Notes: generated by a model from the sequence alone, not told the origin. DNA of 64,000 nucleotides from Tepidanaerobacteraceae bacterium (GCA_024655905.1 JANLFP010000003.1:186001-250000); one strand, 5' to 3'; positions 44,237-54,507 are shown, numbered from the stretch's first letter. Numbers and translations: made by a program.

Positions 44237-44582
44237 CGAGCAGTTTCATCAACAACGCACGGTTTGAAACAGGGTACAGGGAAGTCAGCCTGCCCTGGGT
44301 GGCACCGGAATTTATCATGAGATCCAGGTCTTTTGTGCTCTTTTCGAGCAATTCAATTTTTTCTCTAATGGATTTCAAGTCAAAACCGTTGTCTTTCAAG
44401 TATTTGATTCTGGTCAGCCTGATGACATCCTTTTCTGTATATCTCCTCTGCTTTCCCTGTGTCCTGATGGGGGAAATCAGGCCCATATTTTCATAATACC
44501 GTATCTGTCTACTGGTAAGTCCGGTTTTTTCTTCTACCATCCCGATGGGGTAGATGCCCTTTAAAGAAGTGTAAGCAGCCAT
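44226..44582 (-). CDS. glnR: GlnR-type MerR-family repressor of nitrogen genes
   Basis: 118 residues: MerR helix-turn-helix (YPIGMVEEKTGLTSRQIRYYENMGLISPIRTQGKQRRYTEKDVIRL) and a short C-terminal tail as in GlnR/TnrA. Divergent from glnA, with mirrored operator-like sites in between, so it probably senses glutamine/GS state and controls both. Confidence 0.88.
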   Translation of the reverse strand: MAAYTSLKGIYPIGMVEEKTGLTSRQIRYYENMGLISPIRTQGKQRRYTEKDVIRLTRIKYLKDNGFDLKSIREKIELLEKSTKDLDLMINSGATQGRLTSLYPVSNRALLMKLLEKN

Positions 44583-44633
44583 CGCAAACCACCTCCTGAA
44601 ATATTAACAATATACTAACACATCAATAGCGAG

Positions 44634-44716
44634 ATGTCAACAAAATGTAAGAAATAAAATCATAAATTCAAAAAACCTGACATTTAGTTGACGTTTGGGA
44701 GATTTACTGTTATTAT
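44634..44716. promoter_or_regulatory. Divergent glnR/glnA promoters with mirrored GlnR-type sites
   Basis: Site 1 (44634-44651) read on the minus strand is CTTACATTTTGTTGACAT. Site 2 (44677-44694) on the plus strand is CTGACATTTAGTTGACGT, 14 of 18 bases identical. Each contains the -35 of the outward promoter: TTGACA with TAGTAT 17 bp on for glnR, TTGACG (44688-44693) with TATTAT (44711-44716) 17 bp on for glnA. Binding would shut both genes. Confidence 0.7.
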
Positions 44717-44752
44717 TCTATTATAAAATTAGCAAATGCGGAGGGGAGAAAA

Positions 44753-46081
44753 ATGAGTTACACAAAAGATGACATCATCGGTCTTACCAAAGAACTAAAA
44801 GTGAAATTTATCAGGCTTCAATTTGTGGATATTTTCGGCGTTGTGAAGAATGTGGCCATTCCCATAAGCCAGCTGGAGGATGTGCTGGACGGGAAGCTCA
44901 TGTTTGACGGTTCTTCAATCGAAGGGTTCACCCGGATTCAGGAATCGGATATGTATTTGAAACCGGATTACGATTCCTTCGCGATTTTCCCGTGGAAGCC
45001 AAGGGACGGTGCTGAAGCGAGGCTGATATGCGATATTTACAATCCCGACGGCACCCCCTTTGAGGGAAGTCCCCGCCAGATTTTGAAAAATGTCATTGAA
45101 GAGGCAAAGAGCATGGGATATACCATGTATGCCGGGCCGGAGCCGGAATTTTTCATGTTCCTGACCGATGAAAAGGGGAAACCGACCATTGAGACTCAGG
45201 ATACGGGCGGATACTTTGACTTATCGCCAATCGATTTGGGAGAAAACGCCCGCAGGGATATAGTGCTGACCCTTGAGGAAATGGGTTTTGAAGTGGAGGC
45301 TGCCCATCATGAGGTGGCTCCGGGACAGCACGAAATTGACTTCAAGTATTCGGATGCATTAAAGACCGCGGACAATATAGCCACATTCCGCTTTGTCACA
45401 AAAATAATAGCGAAGCAGCACGGCCTGCACGCCACATTCATGCCGAAACCGGTTTTCGGCATCAACGGCTCGGGAATGCATATTCATCAATCCCTGTTCG
45501 TGGATGGTAAAAATGCATTTGCGGACGAAAACGGAGAAGCCGGTCTGAGCGATATTGCCAGATATTATATCGGAGGCATTTTAAAGCACGCACCCGGCTT
45601 TACGGCAATCACCAACCCCCTTGTGAACTCGTATAAGAGGCTGGTGCCAGGATATGAGGCCCCGGTTTATATATGCTGGTCCGCCAAAAACAGGAGCGCT
45701 CTAGTGCGGGTTCCGGCGGCGGGCGGCGTAAAAACCAGAATAGAGCTGCGCAGTCCCGATCCCGCTGCAAACCCATACCTGGCGCTGGCGGTCATACTGG
45801 CGTCGGGGCTTGACGGCATAAAGAACAAGATAGATCCCGGCCATCAGGTTTACAACAACATCTACCATATGACCGACGAGGAAAGGGAAAAAGCCGGCAT
45901 CAAGAGTCTCCCCGGCAGCCTCAAGGAGGCTCTGGAACTTTTGGAGCAGGACGAGGTTATAAAGAAAGCTCTCGGAGAACATGTTTACGAGCATTTTGTT
46001 GAGGCAAAGAAAATGGAATGGGATACTTACAGAACAAAGGTACATCCGTGGGAACTGGAACAATACGCAGAGACCTATTGA
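44753..46081 (+). CDS. glnA: Glutamine synthetase type I
   Basis: 442 residues. [19 protein letters not shown] (latch region), [65 protein letters not shown] and [24 protein letters not shown] are diagnostic. It has the short GSI-alpha form without an adenylylation loop, so control is by GlnR and feedback. GGAGGGG precedes the ATG. Confidence 0.98.
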   Translation: MSYTKDDIIGLTKELKVKFIRLQFVDIFGVVKNVAIPISQLEDVLDGKLMFDGSSIEGFTRIQESDMYLKPDYDSFAIFPWKPRDGAEARLICDIYNPDGTPFEGSPRQILKNVIEEAKSMGYTMYAGPEPEFFMFLTDEKGKPTIETQDTGGYFDLSPIDLGENARRDIVLTLEEMGFEVEAAHHEVAPGQHEIDFKYSDALKTADNIATFRFVTKIIAKQHGLHATFMPKPVFGINGSGMHIHQSLFVDGKNAFADENGEAGLSDIARYYIGGILKHAPGFTAITNPLVNSYKRLVPGYEAPVYICWSAKNRSALVRVPAAGGVKTRIELRSPDPAANPYLALAVILASGLDGIKNKIDPGHQVYNNIYHMTDEEREKAGIKSLPGSLKEALELLEQDEVIKKALGEHVYEHFVEAKKMEWDTYRTKVHPWELEQYAETY

Positions 46082-46109
46082 TGCAAGAGCTGAAGGTCTG
46101 TTCAATTGA

Positions 46110-46145
46110 AGTGCCGGTGTCCGGGAACCGGCCCGGCACCTTTTA
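46110..46145 (+). terminator. glnA terminator
   Basis: GTGCCGG and CCGGCCCGGCAC-type pairing with TTTT. A second stem GGGGCGG/CCGCTCC with TTTTTT follows at 46176-46200. Confidence 0.7.
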
Positions 46146-46403
46146 ACTCCCTCTATATATATAATATTTTTCGGAAGGGGCGGCTATCCGCTCCTTTTTT
46201 AATTTGCAGCAATTTTGATTCTTGAGCTTGTGGCTTATTATTGAAAAATATGGTATACTTATTAAGAATCACTATTGATTTTAAATAGTGATATTTTCCT
46301 TGCCGCTGCCGAGCAAAATCATGCTCAGCCATGCATGCATGTTTTCAGCCGTCTTTGCCGGCGGTGCTAATTTTTCTCAAATTCAAGGAAGGGGGTTATT
46401 TTG
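46146..46403. other. Leader region of the H-NOX chemoreceptor gene
   Basis: Contains the second terminator, a TATACT-like -10 near 46254, a nine-base palindrome ATCACTATT/AATAGTGAT (46268-46292) and two GC hairpins (GAGC/GCTC near 46311-46326; GCCG/CGGC near 46350-46365). The hairpins may be regulatory; no known riboswitch is recognised. Confidence 0.35.
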
Positions 46404-48212
46404 ATGAAAGCCACAGTGGTCCTAACATGGGTCAAGACAATGGGAGAAATGTATGGAGATTCTATGGTGCAAAAACTGGCGGAAAAGGCACAGATAAAAG
46501 ATGATGAGCTTCATTCGCCTTTATCCGATGTGCCGGATGAGAAAGTCGATTTGCTCATAAAATATGTAAGCCAGGAAACCGGGGATCCGCCCGATAAGAT
46601 TTGGAGAAGGCTCGGAGAAAAAAACATATCCACATTTTCAAAATGGTTTCCATCCTTTTTTGAGCAAAGAAAACTCCGGCCATTTCTCATAATGATGGAT
46701 AAGGTGCACGAAATTCTGACAAAGATGATACCGGGCGCCAGGCCGCCGCGGCTTATTATACTCAGCGAAACTCCGCATGAGGTTGTGATGAGATATGAAT
46801 CCCACAGGAAAATGTATGATTATTTCCTGGGTCTGTTGGAAGGCAGCCGGAATTTTTTCAAGGAGAAAATGGAAATTGAAAAAATGAATGAAGGCTCCGA
46901 AAACGGCCGAAATTATATGACGGTAAAGCTCAAATTTGACGCCCCTTCTTATTCGGAAAAAAGGTTTTTATCAAATATTTTGCTTTCATTCGGATTCCTT
47001 CGCAATATTTCCGCGAAACTTGCTGCAGCAACCTTCGCCGTTTGTGCTGCAGGAGCATTTGCAGTGGCGAGCGCAACACCTTTGAATGCGATTGTTCTTG
47101 CGATTGCGGTTTCGATGGCGGTGTATTTTTTTTCAAGCCTGCTGCTTTTGCCAATAAGGGATATCAGGCAGGAGATACGGGCTTTGTCAAAGCTGCATTT
47201 TCAGGATATGCCCAAAATAAAGACCATGGATGTCTTAGAAGATTTAATCGGCGATATCAATGCGGTGAAGAGAAGCTTTCAGGACGATTTGCTATTCTTG
47301 AAAGGGGGAACGGATGACCTTTCAAACTTTACCACTTATTTTACTCAAGTGGCTCAGCGAATGAAAATGATTTCAGATGAAATCTCCCGGGTGGTTGAGG
47401 AAGTGGCCAACGGTGCCGTTCAGCAGGCTGAGGAGACAGAGAGTGCCGTAAACACGCTTGATTCAAATATAAACGGCCTCAATTCGATTTCTCAGAGAGA
47501 GGAGGAGAGCAAAGTGCTTCTGGCTGAATCCGCAGAACATTCAAGGCAGGTTTCTGAAGAAGTTGCGAGAGCCATATCCGGCATTGAAGATGCCCTCAAA
47601 AATTTCGAGTACATAAGGGTTCAGTCCGAAGAGCTGTCAAAAAATGCCACTGCCATAATGGAAATTGTGAACACCGTGGAAAGAATTGCGGATCAGACCA
47701 ATCTCCTGTCGCTGAATGCTGCCATTGAAGCGGCTCGCGCCGGGGAAGCGGGGCGTGGGTTCGCCGTGGTGGCCCATGAGGTTCGCGCTCTAGCTGATGA
47801 AGCAAAGCTGGCGGTTAAAAAAATAAGCCAGAGCCTGCAGGATTTTTCAGGGGATGTGCTCGCATTGGCCCAGCAATTTGCGAGGCAGTTCGAGAAGCTC
47901 AAAAATAGCGGAGAATCCCTGAATAAAGCGGGCCAAAGCGTGGCCCTCAGCAACCGGAGGACTGCGGAAGTGACCGATGCAGTGGTAAGTCTTGTGGAAC
48001 AACTGAATGCAGAAACAGCAAAGATAAAAAATGTGGTGGACAACCTCCATTCTCTTGCTGCCATAGCGGAGGAAAATTCAGCGTCTACCGAAGAAATGAG
48101 CGCCAGCATCACCGATTATTCCGCCAGAATAAAAGAACTGACTGATTATATCGCCCGATTGGAAAAATTATCGCTGAAGTTTAAAGACCAGCTGAAAAAA
48201 TACATAGTATGA
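46404..48212 (+). CDS. H-NOX (heme gas-sensing) methyl-accepting chemotaxis protein
   Basis: 602 residues. Residues 1-185 form an H-NOX domain with proximal heme ligand H102, propionate motif Y131-S133-R135, P115 and the distal O2 hydrogen-bond trio W9, N74 and Y140, all at the numbers known for the Thermoanaerobacter protein. Two membrane helices follow (about 200-250), then a coiled-coil signalling domain with the hairpin tip RIADQTNLLSLNAAIEAARAGEAGRGFAVVAHEVRALADEA. It should direct aerotactic behaviour through CheA/CheW. ATG 46404 follows GGAAGGGGG. Confidence 0.95.
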   Translation: MKATVVLTWVKTMGEMYGDSMVQKLAEKAQIKDDELHSPLSDVPDEKVDLLIKYVSQETGDPPDKIWRRLGEKNISTFSKWFPSFFEQRKLRPFLIMMDKVHEILTKMIPGARPPRLIILSETPHEVVMRYESHRKMYDYFLGLLEGSRNFFKEKMEIEKMNEGSENGRNYMTVKLKFDAPSYSEKRFLSNILLSFGFLRNISAKLAAATFAVCAAGAFAVASATPLNAIVLAIAVSMAVYFFSSLLLLPIRDIRQEIRALSKLHFQDMPKIKTMDVLEDLIGDINAVKRSFQDDLLFLKGGTDDLSNFTTYFTQVAQRMKMISDEISRVVEEVANGAVQQAEETESAVNTLDSNINGLNSISQREEESKVLLAESAEHSRQVSEEVARAISGIEDALKNFEYIRVQSEELSKNATAIMEIVNTVERIADQTNLLSLNAAIEAARAGEAGRGFAVVAHEVRALADEAKLAVKKISQSLQDFSGDVLALAQQFARQFEKLKNSGESLNKAGQSVALSNRRTAEVTDAVVSLVEQLNAETAKIKNVVDNLHSLAAIAEENSASTEEMSASITDYSARIKELTDYIARLEKLSLKFKDQLKKYIV

Positions 48213-48331
48213 TTTGAATTCCGTTTATATTACACATGCTGGACTATATGCTGCAAAGATGATATATTTATATACGTGATCGGTTTTAAAAAGAAAATCT
48301 CACAAATACATATTTCATCGGGAGGGATAAA

Positions 48332-49666
48332 ATGCCGAAGTTTACAAAAAGCGATATACTTCAAAAGGCGCAGGAGCTGGATGTAAAATTCATAAGGCTG
48401 CAGTTTACAGACATTCTCGGCATCATAAAAAATGTAACCATTACGGTGGAACAGCTCGAAGACGCACTGGACGGAAAGATAATGTTCGACGGATCTTCCA
48501 TCGAGGGCTTTACCCGGATTCAGGAATCCGACATGTACCTCAGGCCGGATTACGACACCTTTGCCATCCTGCCGTGGAAACCCCGAAAGGGTGCTGAAGC
48601 CAGGCTCATGTGCGACATTTATGATTCCAACAATGAACCCTTTGAGGGGTGCCCCAGGGGAATACTTAAAAAGGTGGTGGAGGAAGCGCGGCAGATGGGA
48701 TATGAGATGTACGCCGGCCCCGAGCCGGAGTTTTTCCTCTTCGAGACAGACGAGGAGGGCAATCCCACTGTGAGGACCCATGACAAGGGCAGCTATTTTG
48801 ATTTGTCTCCGGTGGATCTGGGGGAAAATGCCAGAAGGGATATAGTGCTGGCCCTCCAGGAGATGGGGTTTGATGTGGAGACATCCCACCATGAGGTGGC
48901 GCCCGGACAGCATGAGATAGACTTCAAGTATACAAAGGCTGTGAGGACCGCCGACAATATCGTAACATTCAAGTTTGTGACGAAAGCGATAGCGGCGGAT
49001 CACGGGCTTTACGCCACTTTCATGCCGAAGCCGATTTTTGGGGAGAACGGTTCCGGCATGCATGTCCACCTTTCTCTGTTCAAAGATGGAGTCAACGCAT
49101 TCTATGATGAGAATGAAAAGGACACGGGCCTTTCTCAGGTGGCGAAGTATTTCATAGGCGGCATACTGCAGCACGCAAAGGGGTTTACGGCCATAACAAA
49201 TCCCACAGTGAATTCCTACAAGCGCCTGGTTCCTGGATATGAGGCGCCGGTTTACATATCCTGGTCGGGCAAGAACCGCAGCGCCCTTGTGAGAGTCCCT
49301 GCAGCCCGGGGCAATGCCAGCCGCATAGAACTTCGCAGCCCGGACCCTTCGGCAAATCCCTACCTTGCTCTTGCGGTCATCTTGAAGGCGGGCCTGGATG
49401 GAATCAGGAACAGGATAGACCCAGGCCCCCAGACCTTCAACAACATCTATGACATGACTCCGGTGGAAAGGCTTGAAGCGGGCATTGAGATGCTTCCCGG
49501 AAGTCTAAAGGAAGCACTGGATTATTTATCTCAGGATGAAGTTATAAAGGAAGCTCTGGGCTCGCACGTGTACGAGCATTTTGTAAAGGCAAAGCTCATA
49601 GAATGGGACATTTACAGGATTCAGGTGCATAAATGGGAGATTGACCAGTACTTGGGGATATTTTAA
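48332..49666 (+). CDS. Glutamine synthetase type I, second copy
   Basis: 444 residues, very similar to the first copy throughout, with the same motifs. Differences cluster at the N-terminus and in substitutions such as VPAARGNAS for VPAAGGVKT. No GlnR-like site is seen upstream, so the two copies are probably expressed under different conditions. GGGAGGG precedes the ATG. Confidence 0.96.
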   Translation: MPKFTKSDILQKAQELDVKFIRLQFTDILGIIKNVTITVEQLEDALDGKIMFDGSSIEGFTRIQESDMYLRPDYDTFAILPWKPRKGAEARLMCDIYDSNNEPFEGCPRGILKKVVEEARQMGYEMYAGPEPEFFLFETDEEGNPTVRTHDKGSYFDLSPVDLGENARRDIVLALQEMGFDVETSHHEVAPGQHEIDFKYTKAVRTADNIVTFKFVTKAIAADHGLYATFMPKPIFGENGSGMHVHLSLFKDGVNAFYDENEKDTGLSQVAKYFIGGILQHAKGFTAITNPTVNSYKRLVPGYEAPVYISWSGKNRSALVRVPAARGNASRIELRSPDPSANPYLALAVILKAGLDGIRNRIDPGPQTFNNIYDMTPVERLEAGIEMLPGSLKEALDYLSQDEVIKEALGSHVYEHFVKAKLIEWDIYRIQVHKWEIDQYLGIF

Positions 49667-49670
49667 ATTT

Positions 49671-49700
49671 CGAAAGGGCCGTCAGCCCTTTCTTTTTTTT
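49671..49700 (+). terminator. Terminator of the second glnA
   Basis: GAAAGGGC/GCCCTTTC with eight T. Confidence 0.88.
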
Positions 49701-49719
49701 AAAGAAGCGGAATAAGCTT

Positions 49720-50811
49720 TTAATCTCCGAAACTGATTCCTATGCTGCGGGCAGCCTGTATGAGGTGATGGTCCGGAGGCACCGTCCTGCAACCCTGGGG
49801 AATATCCTCAAAAGCAATCCATGTGATGACTCCGTTTTTTAAAGAGACCATCTTGCCGCATTCACCGGCAAGGGCTAATTTTGCGGCGGCTTCGCCATAT
49901 CTGGTTGCCAGAATCCTGTCGAAGGGCGATGGAGACCCTCCTCTTTGTACATGGCCCAATATCGTGGCCCGGCTCTCAAACCCTGTAACTTGTTCCACCA
50001 TTTCCGCTATCCTGTAGCTTATGCCTCCCAGCCTTACGGGGTCTCCGCTGCCCTTTATGGTTTCGCGCACCACATTTTCCCCGTCCGGCAGCTTCGCCCC
50101 CTCCGCCACCACAATGATGCTGAACGGCTTGCCTTCCTTCTGGCGGGCCAGTATTTTTTCCGCTACTTTTTCTATGCTCCAGGGGATTTCGGGGATCAGA
50201 ATGACATCTGCACCACCGGCCACTCCGCTGTACAGAGCAATCCAGCCCGCATATCTTCCCATTAGTTCGAGCACCATTACCCTGTGATGGGATTCGGCGG
50301 TGGTGTGCAGTTTGTCGAGCGCCTCCGTGGCCGTGGCCACTGCCGTGTCGAAACCGAAGGTCTGGTCGGTGCCCTGCATATCGTTGTCTATGGTCTTTGG
50401 GACACCGATGATTCTGGCCCCCTTTTGGGTGAGCTCGCGGGCTATTGCAAGGCTCCCGTCGCCGCCTATTACAATCAGACAGTCTATGCGCAGCCTTTTC
50501 AAGTTTTCCAGTGCCGCTTCCGACATGTCTTTGAAGACCAGCTCGCTGCCCTCCATGACGGGGAAGCTGAAAGGATTGTCCCGATTGTTGGTCCCTAGCA
50601 CCGTGCCACCTCTATGAAGCAGTCCGGAAATGTCCTTTCTTTCCAGTTTTCGAAAATTCCCCCGGATGAGTCCGCTGTAGCCATCCAGAAAACCGTACAG
50701 CTCCACGCCCGCCGATTGAGCTAACTTGGCCGCCGCCCTTATAACGGCATTCAGCCCCGGCGCATCCCCTCCTCCCGTCAGTATGCCCAGCCTTTGCACT
50801 TTTGCCTCCAT
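49720..50811 (-). CDS. pfkA: 6-phosphofructokinase
   Basis: 363 residues: LTGGGDAPGLNAVIRA, IGGDGSLAIARELTQ, GVPKTIDNDMQGTDQTFGFDTA, ELMGRYAGWIAL, GHVQRGGSPSPFDR. By E. coli numbering it combines Gly104 (GGDG) with Lys124 (PKTIDND). Gly104 points to ATP; Lys124 is usual in PPi enzymes and in some actinobacterial ATP enzymes. AAGGAGGTAAATG precedes the ATG. Confidence 0.95.
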   Translation of the reverse strand: MEAKVQRLGILTGGGDAPGLNAVIRAAAKLAQSAGVELYGFLDGYSGLIRGNFRKLERKDISGLLHRGGTVLGTNNRDNPFSFPVMEGSELVFKDMSEAALENLKRLRIDCLIVIGGDGSLAIARELTQKGARIIGVPKTIDNDMQGTDQTFGFDTAVATATEALDKLHTTAESHHRVMVLELMGRYAGWIALYSGVAGGADVILIPEIPWSIEKVAEKILARQKEGKPFSIIVVAEGAKLPDGENVVRETIKGSGDPVRLGGISYRIAEMVEQVTGFESRATILGHVQRGGSPSPFDRILATRYGEAAAKLALAGECGKMVSLKNGVITWIAFEDIPQGCRTVPPDHHLIQAARSIGISFGD

Positions 50812-50817
50812 TTTTCA

Positions 50818-51054
50818 TTTACCTCCTTGAAATCTAAAATACCATGTTTCCCAAACGAAATATTATGTGTTATAATAAAATCCAAATATAAGAACAGATA
50901 TCTATAAATCTGCCTGTCCTAATTATACCATAAAATCTAAAAACGATTTTCAGAATATGCATTCCGGACTTTTGAAAATTGAAAAACAAATTTTCACTTA
51001 TTGTTGCTTTTGATTTCCCCATTTTTCACATAATAAAAGAAAGGCGGTGTTTTT
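50818..51054. other. Divergent region between pfkA and ilvH
   Basis: AT-rich. A GTTATAATAAAA box near 50870 and an inverted repeat GAAAATT/AAATTTTC (about 50976-50998) are visible. No T-box or other leader RNA is recognised ahead of ilvH. Confidence 0.35.
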
Positions 51055-51600
51055 TTGCGCAAGGCAATTTTTTCGGTGCTGGTTCACAATGAATACGGTG
51101 TGGTCACCAGGATATCGGGCCTGTTTACCCGCCGGGGCTTCAACATCACCAGCTTCACGGGCGAGGAGACGGAAGATCCCAGGATTTCTCGCATCACCAT
51201 CGTGGCCGAAGGGGATGAGAGGGAGCTTTCGCAGATAAAAAGCCAGGTGGAGAAGCTGGTGGATATCATCAAAGTTGTGGAGCTGGATATAAAATCATCG
51301 GTACAGAGGGAACTGGCTCTAGTAAAAGTAAAAACTCAGGATAATAACCGAACGGAGATATTCCAGATAGTAGAATCATTCAGGGCCAAAGTGGTGGATA
51401 TCGAGCCGGAAGCCGTAATAATCGAAATTACGGGGGATCTGGACAAGGTAAAGGCTTTTCTGAACATGATGAAACACTACGGCATTATCGAAAGCGTGAG
51501 GACGGGCGTAATTGCCCTGCAGCGAGGCAAGGAAAGCATCCACAATGAGCCGGACCCGGCGAGGGACACGACGGATGATGGATTTCAGGCGCCGGATTAA
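51055..51600 (+). CDS. ilvH: Acetolactate synthase small (regulatory) subunit
   Basis: 181 residues: N-terminal ACT domain (FSVLVHNEYGVVTRISGLFTRRGFNITSFTGEETEDPRISRITIV) and a second ACT-like half. Gives valine feedback to the catalytic subunit. TTG start preceded by AAAGGCGGTG. The catalytic gene ilvB is not adjacent, which is unusual. Confidence 0.93.
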   Translation: MRKAIFSVLVHNEYGVVTRISGLFTRRGFNITSFTGEETEDPRISRITIVAEGDERELSQIKSQVEKLVDIIKVVELDIKSSVQRELALVKVKTQDNNRTEIFQIVESFRAKVVDIEPEAVIIEITGDLDKVKAFLNMMKHYGIIESVRTGVIALQRGKESIHNEPDPARDTTDDGFQAPD

Positions 51601-51722
51601 GTTGGGATTATAAAATCTCAATTTCATCCAATCCGAATTTTAGCTTCCGAAATCGAAAAGATGCGCAGCCTGTGGAAAAAATGCACGAATGAACCCATAT
51701 TTTTATGGAGAGGAGAAATCTT

Positions 51723-53381
51723 ATGAGAAGCGACAGCATAAAGAAAGGGCCCATGAGGGCGACTACAAGAGCGCTTTTTTACGGCATGGGTTTTACGGAC
51801 GAGGAGATTCACCGCCCCCTTATAGGCATAGTGAATTCACAGAATGAAATCGTGGCGGGGCATGTACACCTGGACCGCATTGCTCAGGCGGCAAAAATAG
51901 GCGTTGCAATGGCGGGCGGCACCCCGATAGAATTTCCCGTCATCGGCATATGCGACGGCATAGCCATGGGCCACATCGGCATGAAATATCCCCTGGCCAG
52001 CCGCGAGCTCATCGCCGATTCAATAGAGGCAATGACCATTGCGCATGGCTTTGATGGCCTGGTTCTCATCACGAATTGCGATAAAATAGTGCCCGGAATG
52101 CTCATGGCTGCGGCTAGGCTGAATATACCATCGGTTGTGATCAGCGGAGGGCCCATGTACGCAGGACGCTACAAAGGCCAGGACATCGATTTTTCAACAT
52201 GCATTGAAAAGATAGCGGCGCTGGAGGCCGGTGAAATAACGGAGGAGGAACTTTCGGCCATCGAACACGAGGCATGTCCCGGATGCGGTTCATGCTCAGG
52301 ACTTTTTACCGCCAACTCGATGAACTGTCTCACCGAGGCGCTGGGCATGGGTCTTCCGGGCAACGGCACCATACCGGCTTATCAGGGTGCAAGAATCGCT
52401 CTTGCCAAAAGGGCCGGCATGCAGGTTATGGAAATGGTGAGGAAAGATATAAAACCAAGAGACATCCTCACAAGAGAGGCTTTCGAGAACGCCATCACCG
52501 TGGATATGGGCATGGCGGGCTCCTCCAATACCGTGCTGCACTTGCCGGCCATAGCCCATGAAGCGGGCATAGAGCTGGAACTGGACCTTTTTGACGCTAT
52601 AAGCAGAAGGACACCCTATCTATGCAAGATAAGCCCCAGCGGCCATCATCACATGCAGGACCTGCACGAAGCCGGAGGCATTCCCGCATTGATGAAGGAG
52701 CTGTCCAAAAAAGGCCTGCTGCACCTTGACATTATAACCGTTACCGGTGAGACGGTGGGAGAAAATATAAAAAATGCATGTGTGAAGCAGCCCGAGGTAA
52801 TTAGGCCCATTGAAAATCCATACAGGGAAACCGGTGGCCTGGCAATTTTGAGAGGCAACCTGGCTCCGGACGGCGCTGTGGTTAAGGAGGCCGCCGTTGC
52901 GCCTGAGATGATGTATCACGAAGGCCCGGCAAGGGTCTTTGACTCCGAAGAGGAGGCTGTAGAGGCCATATTTTCAAAAAAGATAAACAAGGGCGATGTA
53001 ATCGTGATACGCTGCGAAGGCCCAAAAGGCGGCCCCGGCATGAGGGAAATGCTGTCTCCCACGTCGGCCATAGCGGGAATGGGGCTCGACAAAGACGTGG
53101 CGCTCATCACGGACGGAAGATTTTCCGGAGCGACCCGCGGCGCATCCATCGGCCATGTGTCTCCCGAAGCGATGGAAGGCGGGCCGATTGCCCTGCTGGA
53201 AGAAGGGGATATTATAAGAATAGACATAAAGAACAAGCGCCTGGATGTGCTGCTGACCGACGAAGAGTTGGCAGCCCGCAGGGCAAAATGGCAGATGCCC
53301 GAGCCCAAGATTAAGACCGGATACCTGGCAAGGTACGCAAGGATGGTGACATCCGCCAACACCGGCGCAGTGTTGAAATAA
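51723..53381 (+). CDS. ilvD: Dihydroxy-acid dehydratase
   Basis: 552 residues, Fe-S enzyme of branched-chain amino acid synthesis: [72 protein letters not shown] precedes ATG 51723; an in-frame ATG at 51705 lacks a site. Confidence 0.97.
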   Translation: MRSDSIKKGPMRATTRALFYGMGFTDEEIHRPLIGIVNSQNEIVAGHVHLDRIAQAAKIGVAMAGGTPIEFPVIGICDGIAMGHIGMKYPLASRELIADSIEAMTIAHGFDGLVLITNCDKIVPGMLMAAARLNIPSVVISGGPMYAGRYKGQDIDFSTCIEKIAALEAGEITEEELSAIEHEACPGCGSCSGLFTANSMNCLTEALGMGLPGNGTIPAYQGARIALAKRAGMQVMEMVRKDIKPRDILTREAFENAITVDMGMAGSSNTVLHLPAIAHEAGIELELDLFDAISRRTPYLCKISPSGHHHMQDLHEAGGIPALMKELSKKGLLHLDIITVTGETVGENIKNACVKQPEVIRPIENPYRETGGLAILRGNLAPDGAVVKEAAVAPEMMYHEGPARVFDSEEEAVEAIFSKKINKGDVIVIRCEGPKGGPGMREMLSPTSAIAGMGLDKDVALITDGRFSGATRGASIGHVSPEAMEGGPIALLEEGDIIRIDIKNKRLDVLLTDEELAARRAKWQMPEPKIKTGYLARYARMVTSANTGAVLK

Positions 53382-53460
53382 ATGGAGAGATGTTTTTGGC
53401 GTAAAAAGCCGCTTGCCTGCCGGAGACGGCCGGGGACCGCAGCTTTCTGCCGCTCTCATG

Positions 53461-53547
53461 TGATGCCAGAAGTCGGATGTCGGAAAATAAAAGGAATTTG
53501 CAAGCTGCAAATTCCTTTTAATTCTGATATCTGACTATCCGGCATCT
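53461..53547. repeat. Long imperfect inverted repeat with a perfect 14-bp core stem
   Basis: Core AAAAGGAATTTGCA/TGCAAATTCCTTTT (53489-53519). Outer arms are GATGCC...GTCGGATGTC and its approximate complement ending GGCATC. The core could terminate ilvD, and the outer arms have MITE-like symmetry. Confidence 0.6.
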
Positions 53548-53555
53548 GATTTGTG

Positions 53556-54122
53556 CTATATTATTTCTGCTTCTGCTTTTATACGCATCCATAATCCTTC
53601 CACACCTAATTTTTGTGCCCAGCGATCTATATATCCCATATCCAATCTTTCATATTGCACTTCATATACCCTTAAAGCGTCTATAAAATGTTTTTCACTG
53701 CCTCCGGCCATTTTTGCCCACCTTAATTTTGCAAGGATTGTATCTTCGGCACTTGAAACCATAATTTTTATTCCCATAAAATCTTCCGAGTATCTTCTGG
53801 AAAAACGTGATATGTCAAAAGGTTCATTGGTCAGTATCCAGAAATCAACCTTGTCTCCTTCTTTAATGTCGATAAGATTAAACATAGTTTTGTCTTTAAT
53901 AGCATTATAAATGCCATTTTCACTCATGTAAAACTCAGGTGCAGAAAACGCTTTAACTATTTTTTTTACATCCTTTTTTTGGATAGCGATTATTAAATCA
54001 ATATCATGAGTTAGACGAGGTTCACCCTGTAAACTTGAGACAATAGAACCTGTAATCATATATTGAATGTTGGCATTTTCAAGAGCTTTAACCACTGTTT
54101 TTAATAATTCCTGTTGTGACAT
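53556..54122 (-). CDS. Nucleotidyltransferase-fold protein
   Basis: 188 residues with MITGSIVSSLQGEPRLTHDIDLIIAI (GS...DxD), then DKVDFWILTNEPF and a helical C-terminus. Resembles nucleotidyltransferases of toxin-antitoxin-like pairs. Its start overlaps the preceding small gene by 22 bp, so they are translationally coupled. Confidence 0.75.
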   Translation of the reverse strand: MSQQELLKTVVKALENANIQYMITGSIVSSLQGEPRLTHDIDLIIAIQKKDVKKIVKAFSAPEFYMSENGIYNAIKDKTMFNLIDIKEGDKVDFWILTNEPFDISRFSRRYSEDFMGIKIMVSSAEDTILAKLRWAKMAGGSEKHFIDALRVYEVQYERLDMGYIDRWAQKLGVEGLWMRIKAEAEII

Positions 54123-54334
54123 TTTTCTAGACGCTCCAGATAAATCTTTTTTATTTCTTCATTACTAAAGTTAGGGAATCTCTTGTGAAGCCCATGAATA
54201 AAAAGTTGCTTGGCAAACTCAGATAGCTCGAAAGCTTTTAAAAGTCTTTCTTCGGGTGACATTCGCTTGAGAATCTGCAAATATATTTTACGGTCGTCCG
54301 GTTGTTGGAAATACATATTTACCCAGCGCTCCAT
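54101..54334 (-). CDS. Small partner protein of the nucleotidyltransferase
   Basis: About 77 residues: MSPEERLLKAFELSEFAKQLFIHGLHKRFPNFSNEEIKKIYLERLEKC. The conserved look and coupling to the nucleotidyltransferase suggest a two-gene toxin-antitoxin-like unit, with roles unassigned. The start is uncertain (54334 or 54316); a TATAAT just upstream near 54373 rules out the longest frame. Confidence 0.6.
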   Translation of the reverse strand: MERWVNMYFQQPDDRKIYLQILKRMSPEERLLKAFELSEFAKQLFIHGLHKRFPNFSNEEIKKIYLERLEKCHNRNY

Positions 54335-54507
54335 TTTGTTTAAAAGTTTATGACAATTATCTTCATGAAATATTATACCATAATTCAAAATCAAAGTTAC
54401 TTTAAGCGTAGAAAAATAAATTTTTGGCTGACTGCATGTGCCGGGCTGTCACAACCACTGAAAGCGACTTTTTGCACCTGAATCAACCTTTATCAGCTCG
54501 TATCAAT

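Noticed and set aside
48230-49174. 314-codon minus-strand ORF under the second glnA
   Set aside because: Antisense shadow of a highly conserved gene with no motif of its own.
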